This document shows, piece after piece, positions 46,896 through 54,686 of a DNA stretch of 64,000 nt. The stretch is from Brevibacillus borstelensis. Lineage in GTDB: Bacteria; Bacillota; Bacilli; Brevibacillales; Brevibacillaceae. Position 1 is the stretch's first letter; each line of letters begins with the position of its first letter. Under the pieces are notes generated by a model. That model made no database searches and had not been told where the DNA came from. It saw nothing but the letters and a program-made list of their open reading frames with translations. The translations under genes and the position numbers were made by a program. The stretch spans positions 1 to 64,000 of the forward strand of contig NZ_RHHO01000039.1 of assembly GCF_003710865.1 (NCBI RefSeq), written 5' to 3'.

Positions 46896-47579
46896 GTGAA
46901 ACGAAAGCGAGCTTTGCTCTTATTGGTGGCTTACGGTTTTTCAGCTACCTTGGCGATATTTTACGGATTGGTGGAAAAACGCAGCCTGTTTGCCACCTTT
47001 CTCTTGTTTCACTTGCTCGTTTGTCTGTTGGTGCCGCTGTTTCACGGCATGTGGGAAGAAAAGCTGTCCGCACAGTGGAAGCGGGCATGGGTGCCCTTTG
47101 ATCAAAAAGGAATGCTATACGGTCTGGGCCTAGGAGCGATGCTCATGACGGGAGTGATGGCGGGGACCTGGCTCTTGATCAGCGGGGGAATAGTGAACGC
47201 CAGTCACGTCAAATACACGCTAAATGATTGGGGAGTGACACCTGACTGGCTTCTCCCGTTTTCCCTGTATTTGGTCGTTGTCAATTCCTTGTTGGAGGAG
47301 CTGCTCTGGCGCGGCTTTGTTCTGGAGCGTCTGCTGGATGCGCTGGCCCGGCCTGTCGCTGTGCTGATAAGCGGTTTTTTTTACTGCTTGTATCATCTCG
47401 TCGTCGGAGTCATTTTGTTTGGATTGTTATGGGGAGTGCTGATCACGGGACTTGTGTTTGGAACGGGCCTTTTGTGGGGCTGGCTGAAAGGATTGTTCCC
47501 GACCGTTTACGCGACCTGGCTGAGCCACCTCATGGCCGATTTGGGGATCATTCTCGCACTGCACATCTGGGTTTACTGA
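46896..47579 (+). CDS. CPBP-family intramembrane metalloprotease
   Basis: A 227-residue membrane protein with about seven hydrophobic segments. The CPBP (ABI/Rce1-like) motifs are present: EELLWRGF with the paired Glu, 'FYCLYHL' with the second metal His, and 'SHLMAD' with the third. Family members cleave within membranes or serve in bacteriocin self-protection; substrate unknown. The start is GTG with AAAGGGG upstream. The kptA-like gene follows after 22 bp. Confidence 0.85.
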   Translation: MKRKRALLLLVAYGFSATLAIFYGLVEKRSLFATFLLFHLLVCLLVPLFHGMWEEKLSAQWKRAWVPFDQKGMLYGLGLGAMLMTGVMAGTWLLISGGIVNASHVKYTLNDWGVTPDWLLPFSLYLVVVNSLLEELLWRGFVLERLLDALARPVAVLISGFFYCLYHLVVGVILFGLLWGVLITGLVFGTGLLWGWLKGLFPTVYATWLSHLMADLGIILALHIWVY

Positions 47580-47601
47580 ATTGACCATAGGAGGGTGCCG
47601 A

Positions 47602-48162
47602 ATGCTCAAGGATTATGAAGAACAACGGCTGCGGAAAAGGCTGCTCTCGGCTCTCAGACAAAACGGAGAACAGCCTTTGCTTTATTTTGATACATATGGA
47701 TATACGCCTGTGAATGCCTTGCTGGCCTACATCCGCACGTTAAAAGGCTGCAGCGGTGTCACCCTGAACGACATCCGGCAAGTGGTCGATCACGATCCGG
47801 AGCACCGGATCGACTGGGATGGCGGAGCGTTGATCCGCGCTACGTACGGGTTTTTGCCAGGTCCGAAAAAATGGGGCGAGGAGGTGGAGCCGCCGCCGCA
47901 GCTGTTTTATGGTACGCATCGAAAGCTGATCCCGCAAATAGCCGAGGGAGGACTCCTGCCAATTGCAAACGAACATGTGCAGTTGGCTGCAAGCCCGGCC
48001 GATATCGGTGAGGAGCAAGGTACACTGGTCTTGCTTGCAGTCAGTGCCCACGATGCATGGCAGCAAAAGATACGCTTTTATCAAGGCTCGGAACGTTATT
48101 TTTTTGCCGAGGCCATTCCTGCTGCTTACTTATCCGCATCGGTGCTGCCTGAGCGCCGCTGA
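47602..48162 (+). CDS. Degenerate KptA/Tpt1-like RNA 2'-phosphotransferase
   Basis: A 186-residue protein with the layout of Tpt1/KptA: an N-terminal winged-helix part ('LYFDTYGYTPVNALLAYIRT', 'TLNDIRQVVDHDPEHRIDWDGGALIRA') and a C-terminal NAD-binding lobe ('LFYGTHRKLIPQIAEGGLLP', 'NEHVQLAASPADIG'). Several catalytic landmarks differ: the LRH pair reads R19-Q20, the GHS after IRA is replaced by GFL, LYHGT is LFYGT, HVHLS is HVQLA, and the last catalytic Arg is not evident. Arg79 is kept. A weak or altered activity is likely. Its 3' end overlaps the convergent DUF309 gene by 37 bp. Confidence 0.72.
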   Translation: MLKDYEEQRLRKRLLSALRQNGEQPLLYFDTYGYTPVNALLAYIRTLKGCSGVTLNDIRQVVDHDPEHRIDWDGGALIRATYGFLPGPKKWGEEVEPPPQLFYGTHRKLIPQIAEGGLLPIANEHVQLAASPADIGEEQGTLVLLAVSAHDAWQQKIRFYQGSERYFFAEAIPAAYLSASVLPERR

Positions 48163-48671
48163 CTGCGCTCATCGAGCCGGCGAAGCCTTTCGGCGATTAC
48201 ATCCGACCGGTCCCGCTGTGTATGTTTATGTAACAAAAATGTATTGAACAGATCGCTTTCGCTGTCAAAATGAAGGCCTCGTTCTTCGCAACGCTTCCGG
48301 CAATCGGCCAGCAAGGCCGGGTCGGCAATAGGCAATCGGATGCTGTGATAGGGACTGTTTTGCTTCATCTCAGCAAGGAGCTGGCTGAGCGTTTGGATGG
48401 TTGCATCCGGGTCCAGGCCAAGCGACTGGACGTCGGTCCTCTCTCTATTGAGGATCTTGATCGCGCTGTCCATCATTTTGATGGCTCCGGCAAAATTCCC
48501 TCTGCGCTGGTGGTAGAGCGACACGGCTACTTGAATCAAGCCGACCCAAACCGCCCTTCTTTCTCCGGGAGGGCTTTCTTTCCAATATTCCTCCAGAATT
48601 TCGTGGCATTCAAAATAATCCCGTTCGGCATGGAACTGTATCAGGTATTCCAGATAGGGTTGGGGGTACAT
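48126..48671 (-). CDS. DUF309 family protein
   Basis: A 181-residue helical protein with the DUF309 core near the N-terminus ('FHAERDYFECHEILEEYWKESPPGERRAVWVGLIQVAVSLYHQRRGNFAGA'-type pattern, residues 10-60). The family's function is unknown; the conserved H-E-x-L-E-E-x-W motif is intact. The C-terminal 60 residues are charged and less conserved. The ATG at 48671 has GTGAGG upstream. Confidence 0.82.
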   Translation of the reverse strand: MYPQPYLEYLIQFHAERDYFECHEILEEYWKESPPGERRAVWVGLIQVAVSLYHQRRGNFAGAIKMMDSAIKILNRERTDVQSLGLDPDATIQTLSQLLAEMKQNSPYHSIRLPIADPALLADCRKRCEERGLHFDSESDLFNTFLLHKHTQRDRSDVIAERLRRLDERSQRRSGSTDADK

Positions 48672-48689
48672 AACGATGACCTCACTCTT

Positions 48690-48719
48690 TTGTTTTCCGT
48701 TTTCACTATGTACTATTAT
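48690..48719 (+). promoter_or_regulatory. Possible promoter for the sigma region 1.1-like gene
   Basis: TTGTTT (48690-48695), 18-bp spacer, TATTAT (48714-48719), 40 bp before the start codon. Confidence 0.5.
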
Positions 48720-48759
48720 AGAGGAGGATACATACAGAAAACGAGGTGCAGGAAAGAAA

Positions 48760-48999
48760 ATGACCAAAGAAGAAATTCTTGCCATTCTGGAAGAGAAGCA
48801 ATTGACAGATGTGATTGAACTGATACAAGATGCGGAAACGGGTGATCTGGAGGAGCTGGAGCTGGTTGAGAGTCTGGGGCTTCTCTGGGACGAGACGCTG
48901 AACCGGGAAGTGCTCCAGCTGCTTGAGAGCATGGGGGTTTCGATTATTTACGTGACCGATGATGACGAAGAAGGCGAGGAAGACGAAGGCGCTGATTGA
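48760..48999 (+). CDS. Stand-alone sigma-70 region 1.1-like acidic protein
   Basis: A 79-residue acidic protein. The sequence from residue 1 to the DDDEEGEEDE tail follows the sigma-70 region 1.1 pattern: a helical bundle, a repeat-like 'REVLQLLESMGVSIIYVTDDDEE' matching the end of region 1.1 in primary sigma factors, and an acidic C-terminus. In SigA and RpoD this domain occupies the DNA channel of RNA polymerase. A free copy could modulate sigma or polymerase, but that is inference. The ATG at 48760 follows CAGGAAAG; a terminator follows. Confidence 0.65.
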   Translation: MTKEEILAILEEKQLTDVIELIQDAETGDLEELELVESLGLLWDETLNREVLQLLESMGVSIIYVTDDDEEGEEDEGAD

Positions 49000-49006
49000 T
49001 ACATGA

Positions 49007-49042
49007 AGAAGAACCAACCTTCCGGTGGGGGTTGGTTCTTCT
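49007..49042. terminator. Bidirectional terminator between convergent small genes
   Basis: A 13-bp perfect stem (49007-49019 with 49030-49042), shared by the region 1.1-like gene and the minus-strand yjzC-like gene. Confidence 0.88.
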
Positions 49043-49051
49043 CTTTATTCT

Positions 49052-49222
49052 TTACTTTTGAGTCCAAACCCGATTCTTGTTCCGGGTGGGAGGAAATTTG
49101 TCGCCTTTCCCCAGTTCGATGATCATCGGGTCCTGGACACTCGCTCCAGTCTCCCCGATTTCCATGTATACGGCGTTTTTCGGAGACTTGTCTCCCTCGT
49201 GAAAACGGCTGCGCTCGCCCAT
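49052..49222 (-). CDS. YjzC-family small protein
   Basis: A 56-residue protein starting MGERSRFHEGDKSPKNAVYM, with 'EIGE', 'KGDKFPPT' and 'NKNRVW', the pattern of the short YjzC-like proteins of Bacillales (function unknown). The ATG at 49222 has GAGGGG 8 nt upstream. Confidence 0.8.
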   Translation of the reverse strand: MGERSRFHEGDKSPKNAVYMEIGETGASVQDPMIIELGKGDKFPPTRNKNRVWTQK

Positions 49223-49365
49223 CTATATTCCCCTCTTTCCATGCGATGTAATCGTCACGCTTAGTATTTCATACGGCAGCGTGGTTCATCCTGATTGTTC
49301 ATGTTGACGATACATTCAGAATTGATTTACGATTGAAATTAAATGATATACGGGGAGGTTGCCAC

Positions 49366-50310
49366 GTGCTTCGCCTGTCTTTGCAAAAGGATTCCAATGT
49401 TTCGTATCACGAACAATTGTACCAGCAGATCGCAGCGGCCATACGCAGCGGTGAATTGCCGCCTCATGCACAGCTCCCCACGGTTAGAGAACTGGCGGCA
49501 CAGCTCAAGGTAAACTACAACACGATTCGCAGCGTGTACTTGCGGCTTCAACAGGAGGGCCTGGTCGACTCCAGGCAAGGAAGAGGAACGATTGTCAGCA
49601 ATGTCGTCAATGATCCCCTGCTGACCCGCAACCCCGCCCATCTAGCTTTGCTGGCCAAAGAGACGATTCACAAAGTAAAGGCTATGGGGTATTCGATGGA
49701 GGAATTCACGCGGGTGCTTTCCGTAGTGATGCATGAGATCAATCAGTTTCCCGTCCTCTTCATCCGTTTTACAGAGCTGGAGCTGGCCGAATATTTGCGT
49801 TTGGTCCAATATCACTTGCCCAGTGCGATGGTGGAAGGGCGAACACTGGATGACTTTTGGGATTGGCTGGAGAAAGAAGGAGGACTATTGTGTCAGTATA
49901 AAGCAATTGTCACGCATCCTTCGGTCAGCGCCAGAGTGAAGCAGGCGTTGCCGCGCGAATCACCGCCGATTGTCAGTCTCGATTTCATTCCGGACCCGAC
50001 TACCGTGATTCCTGCCATGGAGGCGTACCCGCAGCAAACCAAGGTAGGTCTCATTTGCGCAACCCTCCGTGGAGCCGAAGGAATGATCGCCGATCTGCAT
50101 AATGCCGGTATTACCCACTTGGATTTGCGAACGATAGAAGCCAATTCCCCGGACGTATTCGAGCTGATAGCCCATTGCGACGTCGTTTACATCTCCAAAC
50201 CGGGCTACATGACCCGGCCGCATCTCCTGACGCTGCCCAAGGTGAAGGAATTTCAGGAAATTCCTGACCACCACGGGATCAATGAGCTAAGGAAAATCGT
50301 CACCCAGTAA
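49366..50310 (+). CDS. GntR-family transcriptional regulator
   Basis: A 314-residue protein with a GntR winged helix-turn-helix at about 5-75 ('SYHEQLYQQIAAAIRSGELPPHAQLPTVRELAAQLKVNYNTIRSVYLRLQQEGLV'-type pattern) and a C-terminal domain of about 220 residues that I do not recognise. It is not an aminotransferase (MocR) domain and does not show the FadR or UTRA patterns clearly. The GTG at 49366 follows GGGGAGG. The EamA permease gene starts 23 bp downstream, so the two are probably one operon, with the permease a possible target. Confidence 0.82.
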   Translation: MLRLSLQKDSNVSYHEQLYQQIAAAIRSGELPPHAQLPTVRELAAQLKVNYNTIRSVYLRLQQEGLVDSRQGRGTIVSNVVNDPLLTRNPAHLALLAKETIHKVKAMGYSMEEFTRVLSVVMHEINQFPVLFIRFTELELAEYLRLVQYHLPSAMVEGRTLDDFWDWLEKEGGLLCQYKAIVTHPSVSARVKQALPRESPPIVSLDFIPDPTTVIPAMEAYPQQTKVGLICATLRGAEGMIADLHNAGITHLDLRTIEANSPDVFELIAHCDVVYISKPGYMTRPHLLTLPKVKEFQEIPDHHGINELRKIVTQ

Positions 50311-50333
50311 AAGCCAACGGAGATGAAAATTTC

Positions 50334-51269
50334 ATGAAACAAGCGAGCTGGATGCTGCTGGGAGCCGTTTTTTTATGGGGCCTGACGGTCGTCCCGGTAA
50401 AATGGGCCATGGAAACATTGCACCCTTTTTCCCTGATGTGCATGAGACTTCTTACAGCCGGACTCATTCTTTTTTTCTTTGCCAAACGAAACGCCAAAGC
50501 AAGGCGTCATGCTGGCGCCCAGCAAGAAGGACTTATCATTCCCTGGAAGCGAATGGCCATGCTTTCATTTACCGGTGTCGCGGGATACTTTCTCTGCAAT
50601 TTTTCCGGGATGTCTCTTACCAGCGGGGTGCACGCCAGCATGATCGCTGCGATGCTGCCGCTCTTTACACTCTCGCTCGCGGCTCTTTATTTAAAAGAGC
50701 GCGTTACAATCTCCCAGTGGCTCGGCCTGCTGATCGGAATGGCAGGCGTACTCATGATCACACTGCAATCTCAAAGCAAAGCCAGCTTCTCGGTTTTGGG
50801 GGATTTGCTCGTTTTGGCTGGCGAATTTGTTTTCGCGATCTATGTGATTCAACAAAAACGGCCCGCAGGGGAAGAGAAGATGCCGAGCGAATGGTTTACC
50901 TGCCTGACGCTTTTGATCGGAGGAATCATGGTGATTCCGTTCGCCCTGGCGGAGGTCTGGATGTACGGGCCCCCTGTTTTTAACGGAAAGACCTTTGCCT
51001 GCTTTCTCTTCCTGACGCTCGGCTGCACGGTTTGTGCCTATAGTTTGTGGAATCAGGCATTGAAGACAGTGTCCGCAGCCCGGGCAGGCATCTACCTGAA
51101 TGCAACACCATTGATCAATGTGGCGACGGCTATTCTGTTTCTTCACGAACCTTTGACCGCAATGACTGTGCTGGGAGGTTTTCTCGTTCTCATCGGTGTG
51201 GCCTGGGCGGAGCGAAATAAACAAAGGAATTCCCCGGCGGAACCGTTTCTCGAGTCAAAAAGCCTCTAG
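50334..51269 (+). CDS. EamA/DMT-superfamily transporter
   Basis: A 311-residue membrane protein with ten predicted helices in two EamA repeats ('LGAVFLWGLTVVPVKWAM' and 'LLVLAGEFVFAIYVIQQK'). The repeat-end motif 'LYLKERVTISQWLGLLIGMAGVLMI' and its second copy 'FLHEPLTAMTVLGGFLVLIGVAW' are typical. Members export amino acids or metabolites. It likely forms an operon with the upstream GntR gene. Confidence 0.87.
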   Translation: MKQASWMLLGAVFLWGLTVVPVKWAMETLHPFSLMCMRLLTAGLILFFFAKRNAKARRHAGAQQEGLIIPWKRMAMLSFTGVAGYFLCNFSGMSLTSGVHASMIAAMLPLFTLSLAALYLKERVTISQWLGLLIGMAGVLMITLQSQSKASFSVLGDLLVLAGEFVFAIYVIQQKRPAGEEKMPSEWFTCLTLLIGGIMVIPFALAEVWMYGPPVFNGKTFACFLFLTLGCTVCAYSLWNQALKTVSAARAGIYLNATPLINVATAILFLHEPLTAMTVLGGFLVLIGVAWAERNKQRNSPAEPFLESKSL

Positions 51270-51381
51270 CCAGCGCGTAGGGCGGATGCTCATTTTCCCA
51301 TTGAATAGATACATGTACCGTGCCGAAGCACTCCCCTCGACATATTTTGTAACTGTACCAAGTGAAGAGGGGGTGAAGCGA

Positions 51382-51573
51382 GTGAGCTGCGGATGCAAAA
51401 AGTCTTACGGCCATTGCTATCACAAACAATGCTGCAAAAAGAAATACTACAAGAAAAAATGCTATTACAAACCCGTTTATAAGTACGACTGCCATAGCTA
51501 TAAAAAAGGGTATGGTGGCGGCTACGGTCACGACTCCTCTTCCTCCAGCGGTGGTTACGACAGCCGCTATTAA
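51382..51573 (+). CDS. Cys/Tyr/Lys-rich small protein, spore-coat-like composition
   Basis: A 63-residue protein, GTG start with GAGGGGG 8 nt upstream. It opens MSCGCKKSYGHCYHKQCCKK, continues with alternating Lys, Tyr and Cys, then KKGYGGGYGHD and a Ser tail. Seven cysteines and many tyrosines suggest disulfide and dityrosine cross-linking, as in some spore coat proteins; no named family was recognised. CATATTTT at about 51341-51348 fits the sigma-K -10 pattern, but no matching -35 was found at the right distance. Two hairpins without T-runs follow the gene. Confidence 0.6.
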   Translation: MSCGCKKSYGHCYHKQCCKKKYYKKKCYYKPVYKYDCHSYKKGYGGGYGHDSSSSSGGYDSRY

Positions 51574-51666
51574 CAGAAATAACATGCTTCCCATTTAAGC
51601 GGGAGCATGTGCTGACCGCCAGCGGTCATACCTCCAAATGTGAAAGAATGCGATCCGTCTTTCACC

Positions 51667-51720
51667 AAAAGCGCCGACAGAAGCTGTGTGTACACAGGTC
51701 TTCTGTCGGGCGCTTTTTTT
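51667..51720 (+). terminator. Terminator before the CoA-transferase gene
   Basis: A 17-bp near-perfect stem (51667-51683 with about 51700-51717, one bulge) followed by a run of Ts. Confidence 0.88.
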
Positions 51721-51815
51721 TGTTGTCAGACTGTTTTATTTTTTGGAAAAAAGAGGATTGAAGGCATTCAAAACGAAATGAACATGGAAAGGGTTGGAAA
51801 GGAGCGGTCAAAGCC

Positions 51816-52988
51816 ATGTTGACAGGGATTACGGTAGTCGATTTTTCGCGCCATCTTCCCGGACCGTTTTGCACCATGAGACTGGCTGACCTGGGAGCAG
51901 AAGTGATCAAGGTGGAGACGCATCCGTCCGGAGACCCTGGACGGGCAATGGGACCGAGAATCGGGGAGGCAAGAGCAATATTTCTTTCTACCAACCGAAA
52001 TAAACAAAGCGTGGCACTCAATCTTCGTACGGGGAAAGGCAAAGAGCTGGCGTATGAGTTGGCCAGGCAGGCCGATGTAGTTGTCGAAAGCTTTCGGCCC
52101 GGAGTAATGAAGCTCTTGGGCCTTGACTACGAAAGACTTTCCAAAAGCCATCCCTCCATCATTTACTGCTCCCTTACCGGGTATGGACAGAGCGGCCCGA
52201 TGCATCAGCTAGGCGGGCATGATCTCAACTTCCAGGCAGCAAGCGGACTCCTTGCTGCGATCCGCGGCGAGGACGGAAAACCGGTGGCTGCAGAGGTCCC
52301 GATTGCCGATTATGCGGGCGGCATGTACGCATCCGAGCAAATCTGCGCGGCATTGATCAGGCGGTACCAAACAGGCCAGGGAGCGTATCTGGACATTTCG
52401 TTGGTTGACGCATTGTCCTCCTGGATGGGCATGCACGTCCTTTGCGCCCAACATGCACGGGAAGAAGAGATGGCCCGGTTTTTTAAAGGTCGCCTTGCCT
52501 ACCAGATCTTTGAAACAGCGGAAGGAAAGTACGTCGTTCTCGCGGCCCTCGAGGAAAAGTTCTGGCTCAATTTCTGCAGGGCAGTCGGCCGCGAGGATTG
52601 GGAAGACCTGTACGGGGCGGGGCTCGACGAACACCCGCATGTGTACGAAGAAATGAAAAAGCTTTTTCTATCAAGGACACAGCCCGAGTGGGGGGAACTG
52701 GGAAGCGAGGTGGACTGCTGCCTGACTCCCGTAGAGGAGATAGATACTTGGCTGGATAGCGCTTTTATAAAAAACAGACAACTGACGTTTACGCTTGAAG
52801 CAGGAGAATACGGGGAGAGACTGCAGGTTCGCACCCGAGCCAGTCTTTCTGACAGGGACGAGCCGGTCCGGGACCTATCGCCTCCGCCAGGTTATGGAGC
52901 GAATACCCGCCAGGTACTGACGCAGAAGCTGGGGCTGTCGCTTGAAGAGTTGGCCCAATTGGGAAGGGACGGAGTCATTTTCGTTTGA
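51816..52988 (+). CDS. Class III CoA-transferase (CaiB/BaiF family)
   Basis: A 390-residue enzyme moving CoA between carboxylic acids. 'VVDFSRHLPGPFCTMRLADLGAEVIKVE', 'NRNKQSVALNLRTGKG' and 'ESFRPGVMKLLGLDYERL' match the family. The catalytic Asp lies in the 'GHDLNFQAASGLL' to 'PIADYAGGMYASEQI' region. Substrate unknown: carnitine, formyl/oxalyl, succinyl and bile-acid CoA-transferases all belong here. An enoyl-CoA hydratase gene follows after 27 bp, suggesting a short acid-activation and degradation unit. Confidence 0.9.
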   Translation: MLTGITVVDFSRHLPGPFCTMRLADLGAEVIKVETHPSGDPGRAMGPRIGEARAIFLSTNRNKQSVALNLRTGKGKELAYELARQADVVVESFRPGVMKLLGLDYERLSKSHPSIIYCSLTGYGQSGPMHQLGGHDLNFQAASGLLAAIRGEDGKPVAAEVPIADYAGGMYASEQICAALIRRYQTGQGAYLDISLVDALSSWMGMHVLCAQHAREEEMARFFKGRLAYQIFETAEGKYVVLAALEEKFWLNFCRAVGREDWEDLYGAGLDEHPHVYEEMKKLFLSRTQPEWGELGSEVDCCLTPVEEIDTWLDSAFIKNRQLTFTLEAGEYGERLQVRTRASLSDRDEPVRDLSPPPGYGANTRQVLTQKLGLSLEELAQLGRDGVIFV

Positions 52989-53015
52989 ATACTAGCATAA
53001 ACGGAGGTTTTGTGA

Positions 53016-53786
53016 ATGAATGACCAACAGACACTTCCTCTCTATACCGAGCTTCATGAGGGGGTTCTGACTATTGTGCTGAATCGTCCGCGCGTATTGA
53101 ACGCGATGACGATCGAGATGTTTTCTCTCCTGAAAGATGCGATTTCCTTTGCGGCTACCAAGGAAGAAGTAAGAGTGGTGATCTTTCGGGGAGCAGGCGG
53201 AAATTTTTGTTCCGGCGCCGATTTAAGCGTGCTCAGCATGCTGAGTGAATCAGATCAAGCCCATCAGGCGCTGACCATCATCAACGACTTTCTGCTGCAA
53301 TTGCATCATATGCCCAAACCTGTGATTGCTGTTGTGGAAGGCGCGGCGGTAGGAGCAGGACTAAACCTTGCTCTCCATGCGGATTTTGTCCTGGCTGCAA
53401 AGGAGGCCGTGCTTCAGGAACCGTTTGTCCATATCGGATTGACTACCGACTTTGGCGGCACGTATTTGTTGCCAAGGCTGGTCGGTATGGCCCAGGCAAA
53501 ACGACTGGCCTTGCTGGGAGAAAAAATCAGCGGAAGCGAAGCCGAGAAGATAGGGTTGATCTACAAGGCAGTCGATGCAGCGGCTCTTGAACAAGAAGCA
53601 AACCAGCTTGCGAAAGTCCTGCTGCGGATGCCGAAGCTGGCGTGGGAGACCACCAAAATGGGATTGACAGCATGTCTGGAGCTCAACATGGAGGAGGCTC
53701 TAGCCTGGGAAAAACAGCAGCAGCCCAAACTGATCGCCCATCCAGAGTTTCAGACGGTCATCCGCCAGCGGCTGAAAAAAGAGTAA
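53016..53786 (+). CDS. Enoyl-CoA hydratase/isomerase family protein
   Basis: A 256-residue crotonase-fold protein. 'VLTIVLNRPRVLNAMTIEMFSLL', the oxyanion-hole region 'GAGGNFCSGADLSVL' and 'AAVGAGLNLALHADFVLAA' are conserved, and Glu in 'EPFVHIGLTTDFGGTYLLPRLVG' sits in the catalytic loop. It could be a hydratase or an isomerase. The ribosome-binding site is CGGAGG. Paired with the CoA-transferase upstream. Confidence 0.9.
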   Translation: MNDQQTLPLYTELHEGVLTIVLNRPRVLNAMTIEMFSLLKDAISFAATKEEVRVVIFRGAGGNFCSGADLSVLSMLSESDQAHQALTIINDFLLQLHHMPKPVIAVVEGAAVGAGLNLALHADFVLAAKEAVLQEPFVHIGLTTDFGGTYLLPRLVGMAQAKRLALLGEKISGSEAEKIGLIYKAVDAAALEQEANQLAKVLLRMPKLAWETTKMGLTACLELNMEEALAWEKQQQPKLIAHPEFQTVIRQRLKKE

Positions 53787-53839
53787 AGCGCCAAGAGAGT
53801 TTTTCATCAAAGAACGGGCCTTTCAGGGGAAATTATCCA

Positions 53840-53868
53840 TTGAGAACAGGGCATACCTATGGTAAAGT
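53840..53868 (+). promoter_or_regulatory. Sigma-A promoter of the structured RNA
   Basis: TTGAGA (53840-53845), 17-bp spacer, TAAAGT (53863-53868), in the gap after the hydratase gene. Confidence 0.7.
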
Positions 53869-53874
53869 AAATAA

Positions 53875-54076
53875 CAACAAGATCCTGCGATGTTCGTTAG
53901 GCTGTATATGTTTCTAACCTTATACGTATTTTCTGGGAGACAGAACTTCACGCGGATGTCAGGCCCACCTCCCTGTATGGGACGCATGGGAAGGCAAAAA
54001 CGTGGACGGGTCGCCCACCTGTGTGAGCACAGGTTACAGAAACATTAGGTCGGACGGCAGAGCGGGGGATTTTTTT
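53875..54076 (+). ncRNA. ssrS: Structured non-coding RNA, probable 6S RNA
   Basis: A region of about 200 nt with its own promoter, no plausible ORF and a closing T-run (54070-54076). Ends pair with each other (ATCCTGC with GCAG..GGAT, GTTCG with CGGAC). Internal helices include ACCTGTG-TGAG-CACAGGT and GTGG/CCAC. GATGTTCG near the 5' end and GGTTACAG near the 3' end are shared with enterobacterial 6S RNA, and the rod shape and length agree. 6S RNA imitates an open promoter and binds sigma-A polymerase. No Bacillales reference was available to compare. Confidence 0.55.
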
Positions 54077-54126
54077 GTCCAAGCCTGGAAAGCAATTTCC
54101 ATTCCTATGTGGCAAAAATTGTACAT

Positions 54127-54160
54127 AAAAAACCTGAGGCCTCGTCGCTTCAGGTTTTTT
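54127..54160. terminator. Bidirectional terminator
   Basis: An 11-bp stem (54127-54137 with 54150-54160) with A6 and T6 tails. On the minus strand it ends the rqcH transcript. Confidence 0.88.
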
Positions 54161-54181
54161 TGTTATTCGTGATGTGGGACG

Positions 54182-54655
54182 CTATTGGTTTTTGGAGGAA
54201 TTGGAGCCTCCTGAAAAGCTGCTGCCGCCGCCTCCGTTATTCCCGCCGGCCATGTTATGGCCTGCGCCTTGATTTTGCTGATCGCCATTGTTCACGATGG
54301 TCAGCGTCTGCTCCAGGTCCTTGCTGTCCTTTGCATCCTGGATGATTTGGTACATTTGCAGGAAGTTTGCTTTCTGGCCCTCGGGAATGCCTTTGATCCG
54401 AACAGTCAGCTCTTGGGGACCATTCTGCTGCTGATTGCCGCTGTTTCCCCCTTGGTCTTGACCGCCGCTGCTGTCGCCGGTTTGGTCCTCCAAAAAGCTG
54501 AGGAACATGGAGTCGTCCTGATCTCCGCCACCCTGCTGCTGTGATTGCTGTCCTTGTCCCTGCCCCTGTCCGCCTTGCTGCTGTCCACCTTGCTCAGGCT
54601 CGAACAGGACGCTAAATTCATTCAAGTCCGTCTGGATGATCCCGATGACGTTCAT
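54182..54655 (-). CDS. Gln/Gly-rich low-complexity protein of unknown function
   Basis: A 157-residue protein. A conserved-looking head (MNVIGIIQTDLNEFSVLFEP) is followed by Gln/Gly/Asp-rich sequence (about 20-80), a folded-looking middle ('ELTVRIKGIPEGQKANFLQMYQIIQDAKDSKDLEQTLTIV'-type pattern, 82-125) and a Gly/Asn/Ser-rich tail. There is no signal peptide or membrane segment. CTAAGGAGG precedes the ATG. It is the last gene of the rqcH transcript. No family was recognised; the low-complexity tracts could drive self-association. Confidence 0.65.
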   Translation of the reverse strand: MNVIGIIQTDLNEFSVLFEPEQGGQQQGGQGQGQGQQSQQQGGGDQDDSMFLSFLEDQTGDSSGGQDQGGNSGNQQQNGPQELTVRIKGIPEGQKANFLQMYQIIQDAKDSKDLEQTLTIVNNGDQQNQGAGHNMAGGNNGGGGSSFSGGSNSSKNQ

Positions 54656-54686
54656 CCCGATCCTCCTTAGCTGTCAAAGTCGTGTA

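Noticed and set aside
54182-54655. The Gln/Gly tract as a collagen-like or PE/PGRS-type surface repeat
   Set aside because: No signal peptide, no regular GXY period, and a folded-looking core in the middle.
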